A DNA stretch of 39,590 bases from Clostridia bacterium (GCA_017416285.1 JAFQCU010000037.1:1-39590), one strand, 5' to 3'. Numbered from the stretch's first letter, positions 17,247-26,504 are shown. Translations and numbers: made by a program. The notes: generated from the sequence alone by a model not told the origin.

Positions 17247-18407
17247 TTGGCTGATAATAAACGAGATTATTATGAAGTCTTGGGCGTTGACCGTTCGGCA
17301 AGCGAAGACGAGCTAAAAAAAGCATATAGAAAAGCGGCGAAAAAGTATCACCCCGACTTAAATCCGGGCGATGCACAGGCAGAAAAGTCGTTTAAAGAGG
17401 TAAACGAAGCATATGAAGTGCTTTCCGACAAGGAAAAGCGTGCTCGCTATGACCAATTTGGTCATGCCGGCGTTGACCCCAACTTTGGTGCGGGTGGCGG
17501 CTATGGTGGTGGCGGCTTTAACGGTGATTTCGGTGACTTTGGCGATTTAGGTGATATTTTCGGCTCGTTTTTTGGCGGTGGCTTTGGTGGCGGCGGTCGC
17601 CGTTCTAACCCTAATGCGCCCCGTCGTGGTAATGATGCTTCTGCCGCAGTTAATATTTCTTTTGAAGAGGCAGCAAAGGGCTGTACTAAAACCGTAAAGG
17701 TCACTAAAATCGACACCTGTGACGAATGTGGCGGCAGCGGTGCTCAAAAGGGCACAAGCTCGAAAACCTGCCCCGTTTGTCATGGCAGCGGTCAGGTAAC
17801 CTCTGCACAGCGCACACCCTTTGGCGTATTCCAGACACAGACGGTTTGTAACCATTGTCACGGCAGCGGTAAGGTTATTGAAAATCCTTGCAGTCGTTGT
17901 AACGGCAAGGGACGAATTCGTCACACTGTTGAAGAAACGGTTGAAATTCCCGCAGGTATTGATGACGGTCAGGTAATAAATCTTCGTGGCAAGGGTGACA
18001 GCGGTGTAAACGGCGGTCCTTCCGGTGATTTGCGCATTAACGTTAACGTGCGCCCTCACCCCATTTTCCAAAGAAACGGTTATGACGTATTTTGTGAAAT
18101 TCCTATCACCTTTACCGAAGCGGCATTAGGTGCCGATATAACCGTACCAACGCTTGATGGCAAGGTTAAATTCACTATTCACGAGGGCACGCAGCCGGGT
18201 GATGAATTCAAGCTTAAGGGTAAGGGTATACAGCGTCTTAACTATTCGGGCAAGGGCGACCAGTACGTTAAAATTGTGGTTGAAATTCCCAAGAACTTAT
18301 CACGTGAACAAAAGGAAATTTTAAGAAGCTTCCAGAGTAGTTCAAGTGAAAAAAATTATAAAGACCAAAAAAGCTTTATGGACAAAATTAAAGATTTTTT
18401 TGATTAA
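17247..18407 (+). CDS. dnaJ: Chaperone protein DnaJ (Hsp40)
   Basis: Co-chaperone of 386 residues that stimulates DnaK ATPase and delivers substrates. J domain at residues 5-70 with HPD at 35-37, G/F-rich linker about 75-120 (many GGG and FG repeats), zinc centre with four CxxCxGxG repeats ([32 protein letters not shown]), then the two C-terminal substrate domains ([22 protein letters not shown]). The start is TTG 17247 with AGGAGA six bases upstream; no ATG in frame precedes the J domain. It is separated from dnaK by 176 bases filled by a repeat element. Confidence 0.97.
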   Translation: MADNKRDYYEVLGVDRSASEDELKKAYRKAAKKYHPDLNPGDAQAEKSFKEVNEAYEVLSDKEKRARYDQFGHAGVDPNFGAGGGYGGGGFNGDFGDFGDLGDIFGSFFGGGFGGGGRRSNPNAPRRGNDASAAVNISFEEAAKGCTKTVKVTKIDTCDECGGSGAQKGTSSKTCPVCHGSGQVTSAQRTPFGVFQTQTVCNHCHGSGKVIENPCSRCNGKGRIRHTVEETVEIPAGIDDGQVINLRGKGDSGVNGGPSGDLRINVNVRPHPIFQRNGYDVFCEIPITFTEAALGADITVPTLDGKVKFTIHEGTQPGDEFKLKGKGIQRLNYSGKGDQYVKIVVEIPKNLSREQKEILRSFQSSSSEKNYKDQKSFMDKIKDFFD

Positions 18408-18411
18408 ATTT

Positions 18412-18444
18412 AAAAGCATCTTCCAAACGGAAGATGCTTTTTTG
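18412..18444 (+). terminator. Bidirectional terminator between dnaJ and ktrA
   Basis: AAAAGCATCTTCC (18412-18424), loop AAAC, GGAAGATGCTTTT (18429-18441), then TT. The A-run on the left lets it also serve the convergent minus-strand ktrA. Confidence 0.92.
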
Positions 18445-19095
18445 TTATTTGGTAATCTGTTTTAAATCTTCGTTCGAGCCAAGCACCAAAAGGTGTTCGC
18501 TTTCGTTGAAAATATAATCTGCGCTAAAGGGCACAATTTTGTCATTGCTTTTGTAGGCTATAATATTTATATTGTATTTGTTACGGATTGCAAGCTGGAT
18601 GGCATTCTTGCCGTACCACTTTTTTGGAACGGCAATTTCGAAAATGGAATAATCATCAGCAAGGTTTATATAATCAAATACGTTTTGTGAGCATTCAACA
18701 CCGGCAATTTTTCGGCAAATATCACGTTCGGGGTAAATTATGCGGTCGGCACCACTGCGAAGTAAAAATTTTTCTTCTATATCACGGTTGGCGGTACTGT
18801 AAACCTTTTTAGCTCCCAATTCTTTAAGTAAATCGGTAATTTCAAGACAGGCTTGGAAATAATCCTCAATACAAACAAAGCAAACGTCAAAATCCTCAAC
18901 ACCAAGGCTTTGCAAAACCGCACGGTTTGTACAGTCACAAACAGGGGTTGAAACAACGTTTTTAAAGGCTGATTTTAAGCCTTCAAGCTTTGCTTCGTTC
19001 ATATCAACTGCCATAATTTCGCAGTTCTTTTTTTCAAGCTCAGCAATTAGGTGATGACCGAGTGAGCCCATACCTATAATTAAAAATGACTTCAT
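18445..19095 (-). CDS. ktrA: Potassium uptake regulatory protein KtrA (RCK domain)
   Basis: Cytoplasmic gating subunit of a Ktr potassium channel. The 216-residue size (one RCK) is typical of KtrA rather than the double-length TrkA. The Rossmann domain starts FLIIGMGSLGHHL (glycine motif at residues 8-13), with acidic VDMNEAKLE at the end of strand 2 binding the nucleotide ribose, and a C-terminal RCK_C domain from about residue 138 (YSIFEIAVPKKWYGKNAIQLAI). ATG has GGAGAAAA upstream. It follows ktrB with 12 bases between them, forming a ktrB-ktrA operon. Confidence 0.93.
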   Translation of the reverse strand: MKSFLIIGMGSLGHHLIAELEKKNCEIMAVDMNEAKLEGLKSAFKNVVSTPVCDCTNRAVLQSLGVEDFDVCFVCIEDYFQACLEITDLLKELGAKKVYSTANRDIEEKFLLRSGADRIIYPERDICRKIAGVECSQNVFDYINLADDYSIFEIAVPKKWYGKNAIQLAIRNKYNINIIAYKSNDKIVPFSADYIFNESEHLLVLGSNEDLKQITK

Positions 19096-19107
19096 ATTTT
19101 TTCTCCT

Positions 19108-20418
19108 TTAACCAATGGTTATAGCTTCGGTTGGGTAGGAAATAGGCGGATTAACACGTTTTTCAAACAATGCACTTGCAAAGGAAACACTACCAACCCT
19201 ACCGCAAAACATTAAGAACATTAGTGCAACCTTAGAAATCGCCGAAAGCGAGGTGGTAATACCCGCTGTCAAACCAACAGTGCTCATGGCGGAAACTGTT
19301 TCGAGTACGGCGTCTGATAGTGACACATTATCGACGCTACATATAATTAGTGTTGCGCAAATTATAAGAGCCAAGTTAATAGTGATAATTAAGATTGCTT
19401 TTTTAAGAAATTCGGTTTTAATTGTTTTGCCAAAAACGGCAACCTCGTCATTGCCACGAATGGTTGAAAATGCAAAAGCAATAATAACAAAAATTGAGGT
19501 GGTTTTAACGCCACCGGCAGTAGAACCCGAGCTACCGCCAACGAACATAAGCAAAATTGTAAGCAGTACCGAGGCCGGTGAGAGGCCCGCCATATCAATA
19601 CTGTTGAAGCCCGCAGTTCGTGGTGTTACAGAGGCAAAAAATGCGTTTAAAAGTTTTTGTGCAAGGGGCATATCCTTTAAGAGATTGTTGTATTCTAACA
19701 CAAAGAAAAGAACTGTCCCCAGAAAAATCAACAGTGCCGATACCGTAAGCACGATTTTACTGTGAAGATTAAGCTTTTTGAGTTTAAAATGTTTAACGGT
19801 AATGTCGTCCCATACCAAAAAGCCAAGGCTACCGATGATGATAAGGGCTGATATTGTTAAAATTACAATATAGTCACCGCTAAAATCCATGAGTGAAACA
19901 AAAGGCGTGTTTTCGCCCAAAAGATCGAAGCCTGCATTACAAAAGGCTGAAATCGAATGAAAAATTGCAAAATATATGCCCTTTGCTACGCCAAAGTGTT
20001 TAATAAAGCTTATTGATAGTAAAGCTGCACCGACAGTTTCAAATAAAAAAGTTCCAATAATAATTTTTTTAATAAGACTTGAAAAATCATTAAGACGGGT
20101 GGTATTTATGGTTTCTGCCATCATAACCTTTTCACGCAACCCCTTTTTGCGAATTACCAAACGGTAGAAAAAGGTCGCAATGGTCATATAGCCCAATCCC
20201 CCAAGCTGTATAAGCGATAGAATTACTATCTGGCCAAAGGTTGACCAATAGGTTGCGGTGTTTTCGGCAACTAGACCCGTTACACACGAGGCTGAAACCG
20301 AAGTGAATAGAGCGGTTAAAATTGTGGGTGATTCGCCGTTTTGGGTTGAAACCGGAAGCATTAAAAGAGCTGCGCCAATAAAAACAATGCAAAAATAGCC
20401 AAGCGCAATAATTTGCAA
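19108..20418 (-). CDS. ktrB: Potassium channel subunit KtrB (TrkH/KtrB superfamily)
   Basis: Membrane subunit of Ktr, with four M1-P-M2 repeats. The four filter regions are visible: SASCVTGLV, SAFCNAGFDLL, TPRTAGFNSI and MSTVGLTAG, plus the gating loop GGSSGSTAGGVKTTS. The 436 residues from TTG 20418 match KtrB size, but this start has no ribosome binding site. A strong GGAGG lies at 20454-20450 and points to ATT 20445 or ATC 20442, which would add 8 or 9 residues (KHKRINHL) like other KtrB N-termini. The coordinates use the conventional TTG. Transcribed from a SigA promoter facing away from trkA. Confidence 0.93.
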   Translation of the reverse strand: MQIIALGYFCIVFIGAALLMLPVSTQNGESPTILTALFTSVSASCVTGLVAENTATYWSTFGQIVILSLIQLGGLGYMTIATFFYRLVIRKKGLREKVMMAETINTTRLNDFSSLIKKIIIGTFLFETVGAALLSISFIKHFGVAKGIYFAIFHSISAFCNAGFDLLGENTPFVSLMDFSGDYIVILTISALIIIGSLGFLVWDDITVKHFKLKKLNLHSKIVLTVSALLIFLGTVLFFVLEYNNLLKDMPLAQKLLNAFFASVTPRTAGFNSIDMAGLSPASVLLTILLMFVGGSSGSTAGGVKTTSIFVIIAFAFSTIRGNDEVAVFGKTIKTEFLKKAILIITINLALIICATLIICSVDNVSLSDAVLETVSAMSTVGLTAGITTSLSAISKVALMFLMFCGRVGSVSFASALFEKRVNPPISYPTEAITIG

Positions 20419-20472
20419 ATGATTTATTCTTTTATGCTTGATAATACCACCTCCGCAAAAATGTATAAAGTT

Positions 20473-20501
20473 ATTATACTATAAAACAGCAACAAATTCA
20501 A
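20473..20501 (-). promoter_or_regulatory. SigA promoter of ktrB-ktrA
   Basis: Minus strand TTGAAT (20501-20496), 17-base spacer, TATAAT (20478-20473). Confidence 0.7.
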
Positions 20502-20517
20502 CAGTATAAAAAAAGGA

Positions 20518-20546
20518 TTGTATTATTATGATTAAAATGGTAAAAT
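20518..20546 (+). promoter_or_regulatory. SigA promoter of trkA-trkH
   Basis: TTGTAT (20518-20523), 17-base spacer, TAAAAT (20541-20546), 34 bases before the trkA start. Divergent from the ktrB promoter, with about 16 bases between the -35 boxes. Confidence 0.6.
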
Positions 20547-20579
20547 AACGGTATAGTTTATTTTAAAAGGGAGAACGGT

Positions 20580-21938
20580 ATGAAAATTATTGTAAACGGT
20601 TGCGGTAAAATCGGCACGACAATCCTTGCAAGCCTTGTAAGTGAGGGTCATGATGTTACCGCCATTGATACTAACCCTGAAGTAATACAAAAATTAACCA
20701 ATATATACGACGTTATCGGTGTTTGCGGTAACGGTGCTGATAGTGATGTTTTACAAGAAGCAAACGTTAAAAATAACGATTTGATTATATCCACAGCCTC
20801 GTCGGATGAGATTAATATGCTCACTTGTTTTTTGGCAAAGCGTATGGGTGTAGAAAATACTGTTGCCCGTGTTCGAAATCCCGAATATAATGACAAAAGC
20901 TTAAGTTTTATGCGTCAGCAGCTTGAAATTTCGCTTATAATAAACCCCGAGCTTATGGCCGCTCATGAGCTTTTTAACCTTTTAAAGCTTCCTAACGCAG
21001 ATAAAATTGAAAACTTTTCGGTACGAAATTTTGAAATTGTTGAATTTAAGGTCAGGGAAGGCTCGGCTTTAGATGGGCTCAAAATTTATGAACTTCGCAA
21101 CAAATTTAAGGCAAAATTTCTTATTTGCGCAGTAAAGCGTGGGGACGATGCCTATATTCCTCATGGTGATTTTACCCTTATGGCAGGGGATAAAATTGGT
21201 GTTACGGCATCTTCTGCTGAAATTTTGCACCTTTTTAGCGAAATGGGTATGAAGCAAGCATCGGCTAAAAAGGTTATGATTTTGGGCGGAAGTAAAACCG
21301 CTGTTTATCTTGCAAAACGTTTATCATCAGTTGGAAACTCGGTAACGATCATTGAAAAGAACCGCAATAAGTGTGAAGAATTAACCGAGGATTTACCCAA
21401 GGTTTTGGTTGTTTGCGGTGATGGTGCTTCGCAGGAGGTTTTAACCGAAGAGGGTCTTGGCTCGGTTGATGCAGTAATTGCTCTGACCGGTCTTGATGAG
21501 CTTAATATTTTGATTTCGTCTTATGCATATTCTAAAAAGGTGCCGAAGGTTATTGCTAAAATTAACAGGCAAGAGCTTATTCCGTTGGCGGAGCATTGGG
21601 GTCTTGACACTACCATATCTCCACGCAAAGCCATTTCAAATACGGTTGTGCGTTATGCGAGAGCACTTGAAAATTCGCAGGGCAGTAGTGTTGAAACTCT
21701 TTACAAGCTCATGGATGACAAGGTTGAGGCTTTGGAATTTGCCGTAAAGGATGGCCTTGATTTCTTGAATGTTCCGTTTAAACAACTGAAAATCAAGGAA
21801 AACATTTTGATTGCAGGTATTATACGTGATCGAAAAACAATTATTCCATCTGGTGACGATGTACTATTATCGGGCGATAAGGTTGTAATTTTGGCCGCTA
21901 ATCAACGAATTAATAATTTGTCAGATATTATAAGGTGA
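20580..21938 (+). CDS. trkA: Trk potassium uptake protein TrkA
   Basis: A 452-residue peripheral NAD(H)-binding regulator with two tandem RCK units. First Rossmann motif NGCGKIGTTI (residues 4-13), first RCK_C about 140-220, second Rossmann unit from about 232 (MILGGSKTAVYLAKRL) and second RCK_C about 370-450. The double-RCK length separates it from KtrA. ATG follows GGGAGAACGGT. The gene is followed after 7 bases by trkH, so the two form an operon. Confidence 0.95.
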   Translation: MKIIVNGCGKIGTTILASLVSEGHDVTAIDTNPEVIQKLTNIYDVIGVCGNGADSDVLQEANVKNNDLIISTASSDEINMLTCFLAKRMGVENTVARVRNPEYNDKSLSFMRQQLEISLIINPELMAAHELFNLLKLPNADKIENFSVRNFEIVEFKVREGSALDGLKIYELRNKFKAKFLICAVKRGDDAYIPHGDFTLMAGDKIGVTASSAEILHLFSEMGMKQASAKKVMILGGSKTAVYLAKRLSSVGNSVTIIEKNRNKCEELTEDLPKVLVVCGDGASQEVLTEEGLGSVDAVIALTGLDELNILISSYAYSKKVPKVIAKINRQELIPLAEHWGLDTTISPRKAISNTVVRYARALENSQGSSVETLYKLMDDKVEALEFAVKDGLDFLNVPFKQLKIKENILIAGIIRDRKTIIPSGDDVLLSGDKVVILAANQRINNLSDIIR

Positions 21939-21945
21939 TTGAATT

Positions 21946-23400
21946 ATGAATCGTAAAATGGTTTTTTATATGCTTGGCCAAATTTTAAAGCTTCAGGCGG
22001 GTATAATGCTTATACCGCTCATCACCTCACTTATATATGGTGAAAAATGCTTTTTATCATTTTTAATAACTATTTTTGTGGCTTTGGTTTTAGGCTTTGC
22101 ATTAACTATAATCAATAAATCGCATGATAAAACCTTTTTTGCAAAGGAAGGTTTTGTAATCGTTGCACTTTCATGGGTGTTGCTTTCAGCTGTGGGTGCA
22201 CTTCCGTTTGTTATAAGCGGTGAAATACCTAATTATATAGATGCACTTTTTGAAACTGTGAGTGGTTTCACCACAACGGGTGCTACCATACTTTCAAATG
22301 TCGAAGAGCTTTCCAAAAGCATTTTAATGTGGCGTAGCCTAACCCATTGGGTAGGCGGTATGGGAATACTTGTGCTTGTGGTTGCTATTTTACCGACTGA
22401 TTCGGGACGGTCTATCCATATAATTCGTGCCGAAATGCCCGGTCACAGTGTTGGCAAGCTTACACCTAAGCTTCGTGTTATGACAAAGCAGCTTTATTTG
22501 ATATATATTGTGCTTACAGTAATAGAGGTTATTTTCTTGCTTTGCGGCGGAATGCCATTGTTTGATTCATTGGTGCACAGCTTTGGTACTGCAGGTACGG
22601 GTGGCTTTGGTATAAAAAATGACAGTATTGCTTCATATAGTCCGTATTTACAATGGGTAATAACGGTTTTCATGCTGCTTTTTGGTATAAACTTTAACCT
22701 TTATTATCTTTTGTTGGTCGGCAGGCTACGCTCGGCTATTAAAAGCGAGGAGCTTTGGACCTATATTTGTTTGTTTATAAGCGCCACCGCACTTATCACT
22801 TATAATATTTACAGCATGTCAACAAATTTTGCTGAGGCACTTCGCAATGCGGCATTTCAGGTTTCCTCAATAATGACCACCACAGGTTATGCCACGGCGA
22901 ATTTCAATTTGTGGCCAGGTCTGTCAAAAGGAATTTTATTTATTCTAATGTTTATTGGTGCTTGTGCAGGCTCAACAGCGGGCGGACTTAAGATTTCACG
23001 CATTGTGCTGTTATTTAAACGTGTTAAATCAAGCGTTAAGCATATGATACATCCCCGTTCAACCGAGGCAGTGCGCTTTGAGGGCAAAAAGGTTGACAAC
23101 GATACACTTATGGGTGTTCTCGTTTATTTTGCAGTATATTTTATTTGTTTCACTTTAATTTTGTTTGTTGTTTTGTTTGAACCGTTTGATTTTGAAACTA
23201 GTATATCTGCGGTAGCGGCGTGCTTTAATAATGTTGGTCCTGGGTTATCGCTTGTCGGGCCAATGGGTAATTATGGAGTATTTTCATATATTTCAAAAAT
23301 TGTGCTTTCGGTTGCAATGCTGCTTGGCAGACTTGAGATATTTCCAATGCTTATTTTATTTTCACCCACGGTATGGAAAAAACGCCGTGCAAAATCGTAA
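21946..23400 (+). CDS. trkH: Trk potassium uptake protein TrkH
   Basis: A 484-residue ion-conducting subunit with four pore repeats. Filter regions seen: TVSGFTTTGATI, FGTAGTGGFGI, SIMTTTGYATANFNLWP and CFNNVGPGLSLVGP; the M3 region has GACAGSTAGGLKISR, the flexible intramembrane loop that gates the pore. The longer N-terminus and the first pair of helices (residues 15-60) are TrkH-like rather than KtrB-like. It shares an operon with trkA and ends at a bidirectional terminator. Confidence 0.95.
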   Translation: MNRKMVFYMLGQILKLQAGIMLIPLITSLIYGEKCFLSFLITIFVALVLGFALTIINKSHDKTFFAKEGFVIVALSWVLLSAVGALPFVISGEIPNYIDALFETVSGFTTTGATILSNVEELSKSILMWRSLTHWVGGMGILVLVVAILPTDSGRSIHIIRAEMPGHSVGKLTPKLRVMTKQLYLIYIVLTVIEVIFLLCGGMPLFDSLVHSFGTAGTGGFGIKNDSIASYSPYLQWVITVFMLLFGINFNLYYLLLVGRLRSAIKSEELWTYICLFISATALITYNIYSMSTNFAEALRNAAFQVSSIMTTTGYATANFNLWPGLSKGILFILMFIGACAGSTAGGLKISRIVLLFKRVKSSVKHMIHPRSTEAVRFEGKKVDNDTLMGVLVYFAVYFICFTLILFVVLFEPFDFETSISAVAACFNNVGPGLSLVGPMGNYGVFSYISKIVLSVAMLLGRLEIFPMLILFSPTVWKKRRAKS

Positions 23401-23405
23401 AAACA

Positions 23406-23436
23406 AAAACGCTACACTTTGAAAGTGTAGCGTTTT
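23406..23436 (+). terminator. Bidirectional terminator between trkH and the Asp23 gene
   Basis: AAAACGCTACACTTT (23406-23420) and AAAGTGTAGCGTTTT (23422-23436) form a 15-bp stem with A-run and T-run flanks. Confidence 0.9.
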
Positions 23437-23449
23437 AATTTTAGTTTAA

Positions 23450-23806
23450 TTATTCGTCTTCGGTTTTCTTGTCGTCAAAAACAATATCAGCAACAACAAC
23501 GTTAACACGGGTAACTGCGGTGTTGGTCATTGTCTGAATTTTATCCTTAACGTTTGCTTGAACCTTGTCGGCAACCTCTTTAACCTTAGCTTCTTTTTTA
23601 ACTGTAATGAAAATGCCGATTTCAAGTGCACCGTTTACACTTTCAATTTTAATACCCTGCATTGGGCTTTTTGCTTTAACGGCATCCTTAAGGTCATAAT
23701 TCTTTTTAGCGATGGAAGCCACACCTTCTACTTCAAGGGTAGCAATTTCAGCCATTTTTCTGAGAACTTCTGTATTTATTGAAAGTTTTGTTGCATTATC
23801 TGCCAT
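23450..23806 (-). CDS. Asp23/Gls24 family envelope stress response protein
   Basis: A 118-residue protein of the Asp23/Gls24 family (DUF322), alkaline-shock-type proteins that associate with the cell envelope in Gram-positives. Family features: LSINTEVLRKMAEIATLEVEGVASIA at the start, GALEIGIFITVKKEAKVKEVADKVQANVKDKI in the middle and NVVVADIVFDDK at the end. The start is ATG 23806, with CGGAGG eight bases upstream; longer in-frame readings to 23905 pass through the promoter. It lies downstream of spoIIIAH on the same strand but has its own SigA promoter, so it need not follow sporulation control. Confidence 0.93.
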   Translation of the reverse strand: MADNATKLSINTEVLRKMAEIATLEVEGVASIAKKNYDLKDAVKAKSPMQGIKIESVNGALEIGIFITVKKEAKVKEVADKVQANVKDKIQTMTNTAVTRVNVVVADIVFDDKKTEDE

Positions 23807-23872
23807 TTGTGTAACCTCCGTATAAAACTTCTTGTGAAATAAGTCGGCAATAAATACCTTGCCCTTATTCCT

Positions 23873-23900
23873 ATTATAACACAAATTTTTCATAACACAA
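23873..23900 (-). promoter_or_regulatory. SigA promoter of the Asp23/Gls24 gene
   Basis: Minus strand TTGTGT (23900-23895), 16-base spacer, TATAAT (23878-23873), 67 bases before the start codon. Confidence 0.6.
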
Positions 23901-23908
23901 CACAATTT

Positions 23909-24436
23909 TTATTTAATTGGAATAATTTTAATTTTAGAAAGCGAAATTTTGGTCTGATTAGTGACAATATCCTGTATTTGAAGGGTATTGGCAGTGGTCA
24001 GACCGTCACTTTTGACAACCACGTTGATTTCATCATCGCTGATTATCGCAAGTGCTTGTGGAAAGCCCTTTGCTTTCAAAAGGTTTTCAATATTAACTTC
24101 ATTACTTGTATTTTTTGTAATTTTTTCTAACGTGCTCATAACAGCTTTTTTATCGCTGTCAGTAAGCTTTGCGCTTTTTAAAATTTCTTCCGCTTCCTCT
24201 AAAGCAGCTTTGCGTGTTTTTTCACGGTCTGCCTTTGCGGTGGCAAAGTAATCTGTGGGGGTTGTGCCGGTTTGTACAGCATTACCATCGGTTTTATTGT
24301 CAACATAGGTTGATTCACCTAAATATTTTGTGCTGGTGGGTAAATATTTGGTATTAAGCCAGATTGCGCCTGCCAGAGCAATTACCATTACCCCCACAAC
24401 AATCTGCCCTTTACTCAAAACCTTACCTTTTTTCAT
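23909..24436 (-). CDS. spoIIIAH: Stage III sporulation protein AH
   Basis: Mother-cell component of the SpoIIIA-SpoIIQ channel that spans the two membranes around the forespore. The 175-residue product has one N-terminal membrane segment (GQIVVGVMVIALAGAIWLNTKYL, residues 10-32), a linker, a helical stretch (REKTRKAALEEAEEILKSAKL) and a C-terminal ring-building domain similar to secretion-ring proteins (GFPQALAIISDDEINVVVKSD). Length is close to but shorter than the Bacillus protein. It is the last gene of the spoIIIA operon and has GGAGGAAAC just upstream. Confidence 0.93.
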   Translation of the reverse strand: MKKGKVLSKGQIVVGVMVIALAGAIWLNTKYLPTSTKYLGESTYVDNKTDGNAVQTGTTPTDYFATAKADREKTRKAALEEAEEILKSAKLTDSDKKAVMSTLEKITKNTSNEVNIENLLKAKGFPQALAIISDDEINVVVKSDGLTTANTLQIQDIVTNQTKISLSKIKIIPIK

Positions 24437-24437
24437 T

Positions 24438-24971
24438 TCAGTTTCCTCCTGCGATAAATACTCGTTTACTTGTTATATTCAAAGCCGACATAACGGCATT
24501 TTGAATTTTTTCGTTTAAAGCGGCGTTGTCACCGCCTTCGCACACAATGGCAACGCCCCTGATTTCGGGCATTTGCTTTGAAATTAAAATTGCCTGTTCG
24601 CTTCCGTCAGAGTTCTTAACCGTTATGTATTGTTGCTTTGTTTCGCTTTTTTCGGCGGTATTGAGGTTGTCATTTTTGCTGTCATTTGACTCCTCTAAAT
24701 TGTCGGCGTATTCATAATTAATGCCGCTTTCCAATGTTATAACTACGGTTACCTTGCGGCTGCCCGAAATACTTTTTACAAGCTTTGTAATATCCTTTTC
24801 AAGGCTTTGCTTATATTCTTCAACCGAAAAATCGTCGGTCAATGCTTTGCTTTTTGGTTTCTGGTCAGTGAAGGATGATAAAAAAATTAAAGCAATGCCG
24901 ATAACACCAATAATTATTAAAACACGTGGGTTTTTAAGTTTTTCTAAATATCTTTTAATTAAATCATTCAT
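24438..24971 (-). CDS. spoIIIAG: Stage III sporulation protein AG
   Basis: Single-pass protein that forms the large ring of the sporulation channel. 177 residues: cytoplasmic start MNDLIKRYLEKLKN, membrane segment about residues 14-33 (VLIIIGVIGIALIFLSSF), then the ring domain (SISGSRKVTVVITLESG) with an N/S-rich insertion and the close EIRGVAIVCEGGDN and NAVMSALNI. The ATG at 24971 overlaps the end of spoIIIAF. The stop is followed at once by the spoIIIAH ribosome binding site region. Confidence 0.94.
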   Translation of the reverse strand: MNDLIKRYLEKLKNPRVLIIIGVIGIALIFLSSFTDQKPKSKALTDDFSVEEYKQSLEKDITKLVKSISGSRKVTVVITLESGINYEYADNLEESNDSKNDNLNTAEKSETKQQYITVKNSDGSEQAILISKQMPEIRGVAIVCEGGDNAALNEKIQNAVMSALNITSKRVFIAGGN

Positions 24972-25392
24972 TTATTATTTCAACCTCGAAATTTTGCGCC
25001 ACTAAGGAAAGGGCAGATAAAATTTTATTTTTGTCTTCTTTTGAAAAAATTAAAACCTTACTAATAACTATGCTGCCGTCCTCAGTTTTATTAGTCAAAA
25101 CCGAAATTTTTGAAAATTCAATATTTGCGGCTTTAAGGCATTGACCGTATACATATGCGGCAGATTGGGTATCAAGCGCTTCGGTGTGTGAGCTGATTGC
25201 ATCATTATCCGGCGTGAAATCTAAATTAAAATCAATTTTTAAGGCTGATGAAATAATTAGTAACGTGAATACAAGGCTTAGAATATATTTAACCGATTTT
25301 GAAATTTGTCCGCTCGGGCAGATTATAAGTAAAGCACCAATAAAAATTGCCGAAACGCAAAAGGTAATAAAAAAATCACTTAAACGGGTCAT
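24964..25392 (-). CDS. spoIIIAF: Stage III sporulation protein AF
   Basis: 142 residues with two membrane segments at the N-terminus (FFITFCVSAIFIGALLIICP, then YILSLVFTLLIISSAL) and an outer alpha/beta domain. It begins in an ATGA overlap with the spoIIIAE stop, overlaps spoIIIAG by 8 bases and is somewhat shorter than Bacillus SpoIIIAF. Identity rests on position and on the LLIICPSGQISKSVKYILSLVF segment, which is typical of the family. Confidence 0.9.
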   Translation of the reverse strand: MTRLSDFFITFCVSAIFIGALLIICPSGQISKSVKYILSLVFTLLIISSALKIDFNLDFTPDNDAISSHTEALDTQSAAYVYGQCLKAANIEFSKISVLTNKTEDGSIVISKVLIFSKEDKNKILSALSLVAQNFEVEIINE

Positions 25393-26504
25393 ACGCCTTT
25401 ACCACCCAATATAACAACGGTAAGAGAAATTATAAACAAAGCCGCTGAAAGCAGAATAATACCAACTAAAACCGATAAAACCGAATCTACGCTTTTTAAA
25501 AGTGCCGAAATTTTCGGAACGTTTAGGGTATCGCTTAAAAATGAAAGTCCCCAAAGACCAAACCGCCAGATTAACAGCTCGATTATAATTGGCAAAAATG
25601 CGGCAACACAAATCAGCACGCCCCAAATACCAACGCTTGATTTTAAAAGCGAAAGGGAAGCGGTAACGGTTGAAAGGGCTTCGGACAAAACTCCGCCCGC
25701 CACCGGCACAGTTGAGCCGACAATAAATTTTGCGGTGCGAAGGGATAAGCTGTCTGCTGAAGAATTAACAGCAGTTTGAATGCTTAAAATACCAATAAAT
25801 ATTGTTGAAATAAAGCTCATAACCCAAAGTGAAAGCTTTTTGACAGTAGCCGCCAAATTTGTGTTTTGTATCAGGGGAGATACTGATGCCGCAATGCTTA
25901 AGGATAAATGCCCGCTCATAAGGGGAATAACGGCGCTGTTGGCAATAAATGCAACAAAATTTGTGGCAACCAGTAAAACACCGCTCATAGAAGCGGAGGT
26001 AAGGGGCTTTCCGCTTGCCGCAATAATACCCGCAAAAATCGGAACAAAGGCGGTCATAAATACAGCACAGCCGTAAAGCGCATCAACAGCGGCTGTTATT
26101 AATGTATAAATTGGACTTAAAAGCGTTGCACCAACCGCCAAAACGGTAGTAAAGGTTACGGTATCGCTCATATTGTCTTTAACCGCTGTGGTAATTACGG
26201 TGCTTAAAATGACAAGTGCTAAAATTATGCCAAAGGTTTTAAAGGGGGCCTTGGCACCGCTTTTTATGAAGCCCAAAATATGTTTTATTGCATTTTCGCT
26301 GTTTAGATTGTTTACCCAACTGCTATCATCAAGGTTGACCGTAAAATCGCTTAAAAAATCGTTGGCGGTTTCAGGTATAGTGTCTTTAATGCTTTCAATT
26401 CCCGAAGCCTTAAACTGTTCTTTGTAAATATCAATTTCCTCTGCCGAAATCGGTGTGATAAGACAGAGGAAAAATATGACTGTTAAAATTAATCTTTTCA
26501 TCAT
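25389..26504 (-). CDS. spoIIIAE: Stage III sporulation protein AE
   Basis: 371-residue polytopic membrane protein of the SpoIIIA complex. Signal-like N-terminus (LILTVIFFLCLITPISA) and then about eight hydrophobic segments; family motifs include PLTSASMSGVLLVATN, ALYGCAVFMTAFVPIFAGI and VPVAGGVLSEALSTV. ATG 26504 overlaps the spoIIIAD stop, and the stop overlaps spoIIIAF. Length is near the family norm. Confidence 0.95.
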   Translation of the reverse strand: MMKRLILTVIFFLCLITPISAEEIDIYKEQFKASGIESIKDTIPETANDFLSDFTVNLDDSSWVNNLNSENAIKHILGFIKSGAKAPFKTFGIILALVILSTVITTAVKDNMSDTVTFTTVLAVGATLLSPIYTLITAAVDALYGCAVFMTAFVPIFAGIIAASGKPLTSASMSGVLLVATNFVAFIANSAVIPLMSGHLSLSIAASVSPLIQNTNLAATVKKLSLWVMSFISTIFIGILSIQTAVNSSADSLSLRTAKFIVGSTVPVAGGVLSEALSTVTASLSLLKSSVGIWGVLICVAAFLPIIIELLIWRFGLWGLSFLSDTLNVPKISALLKSVDSVLSVLVGIILLSAALFIISLTVVILGGKGV

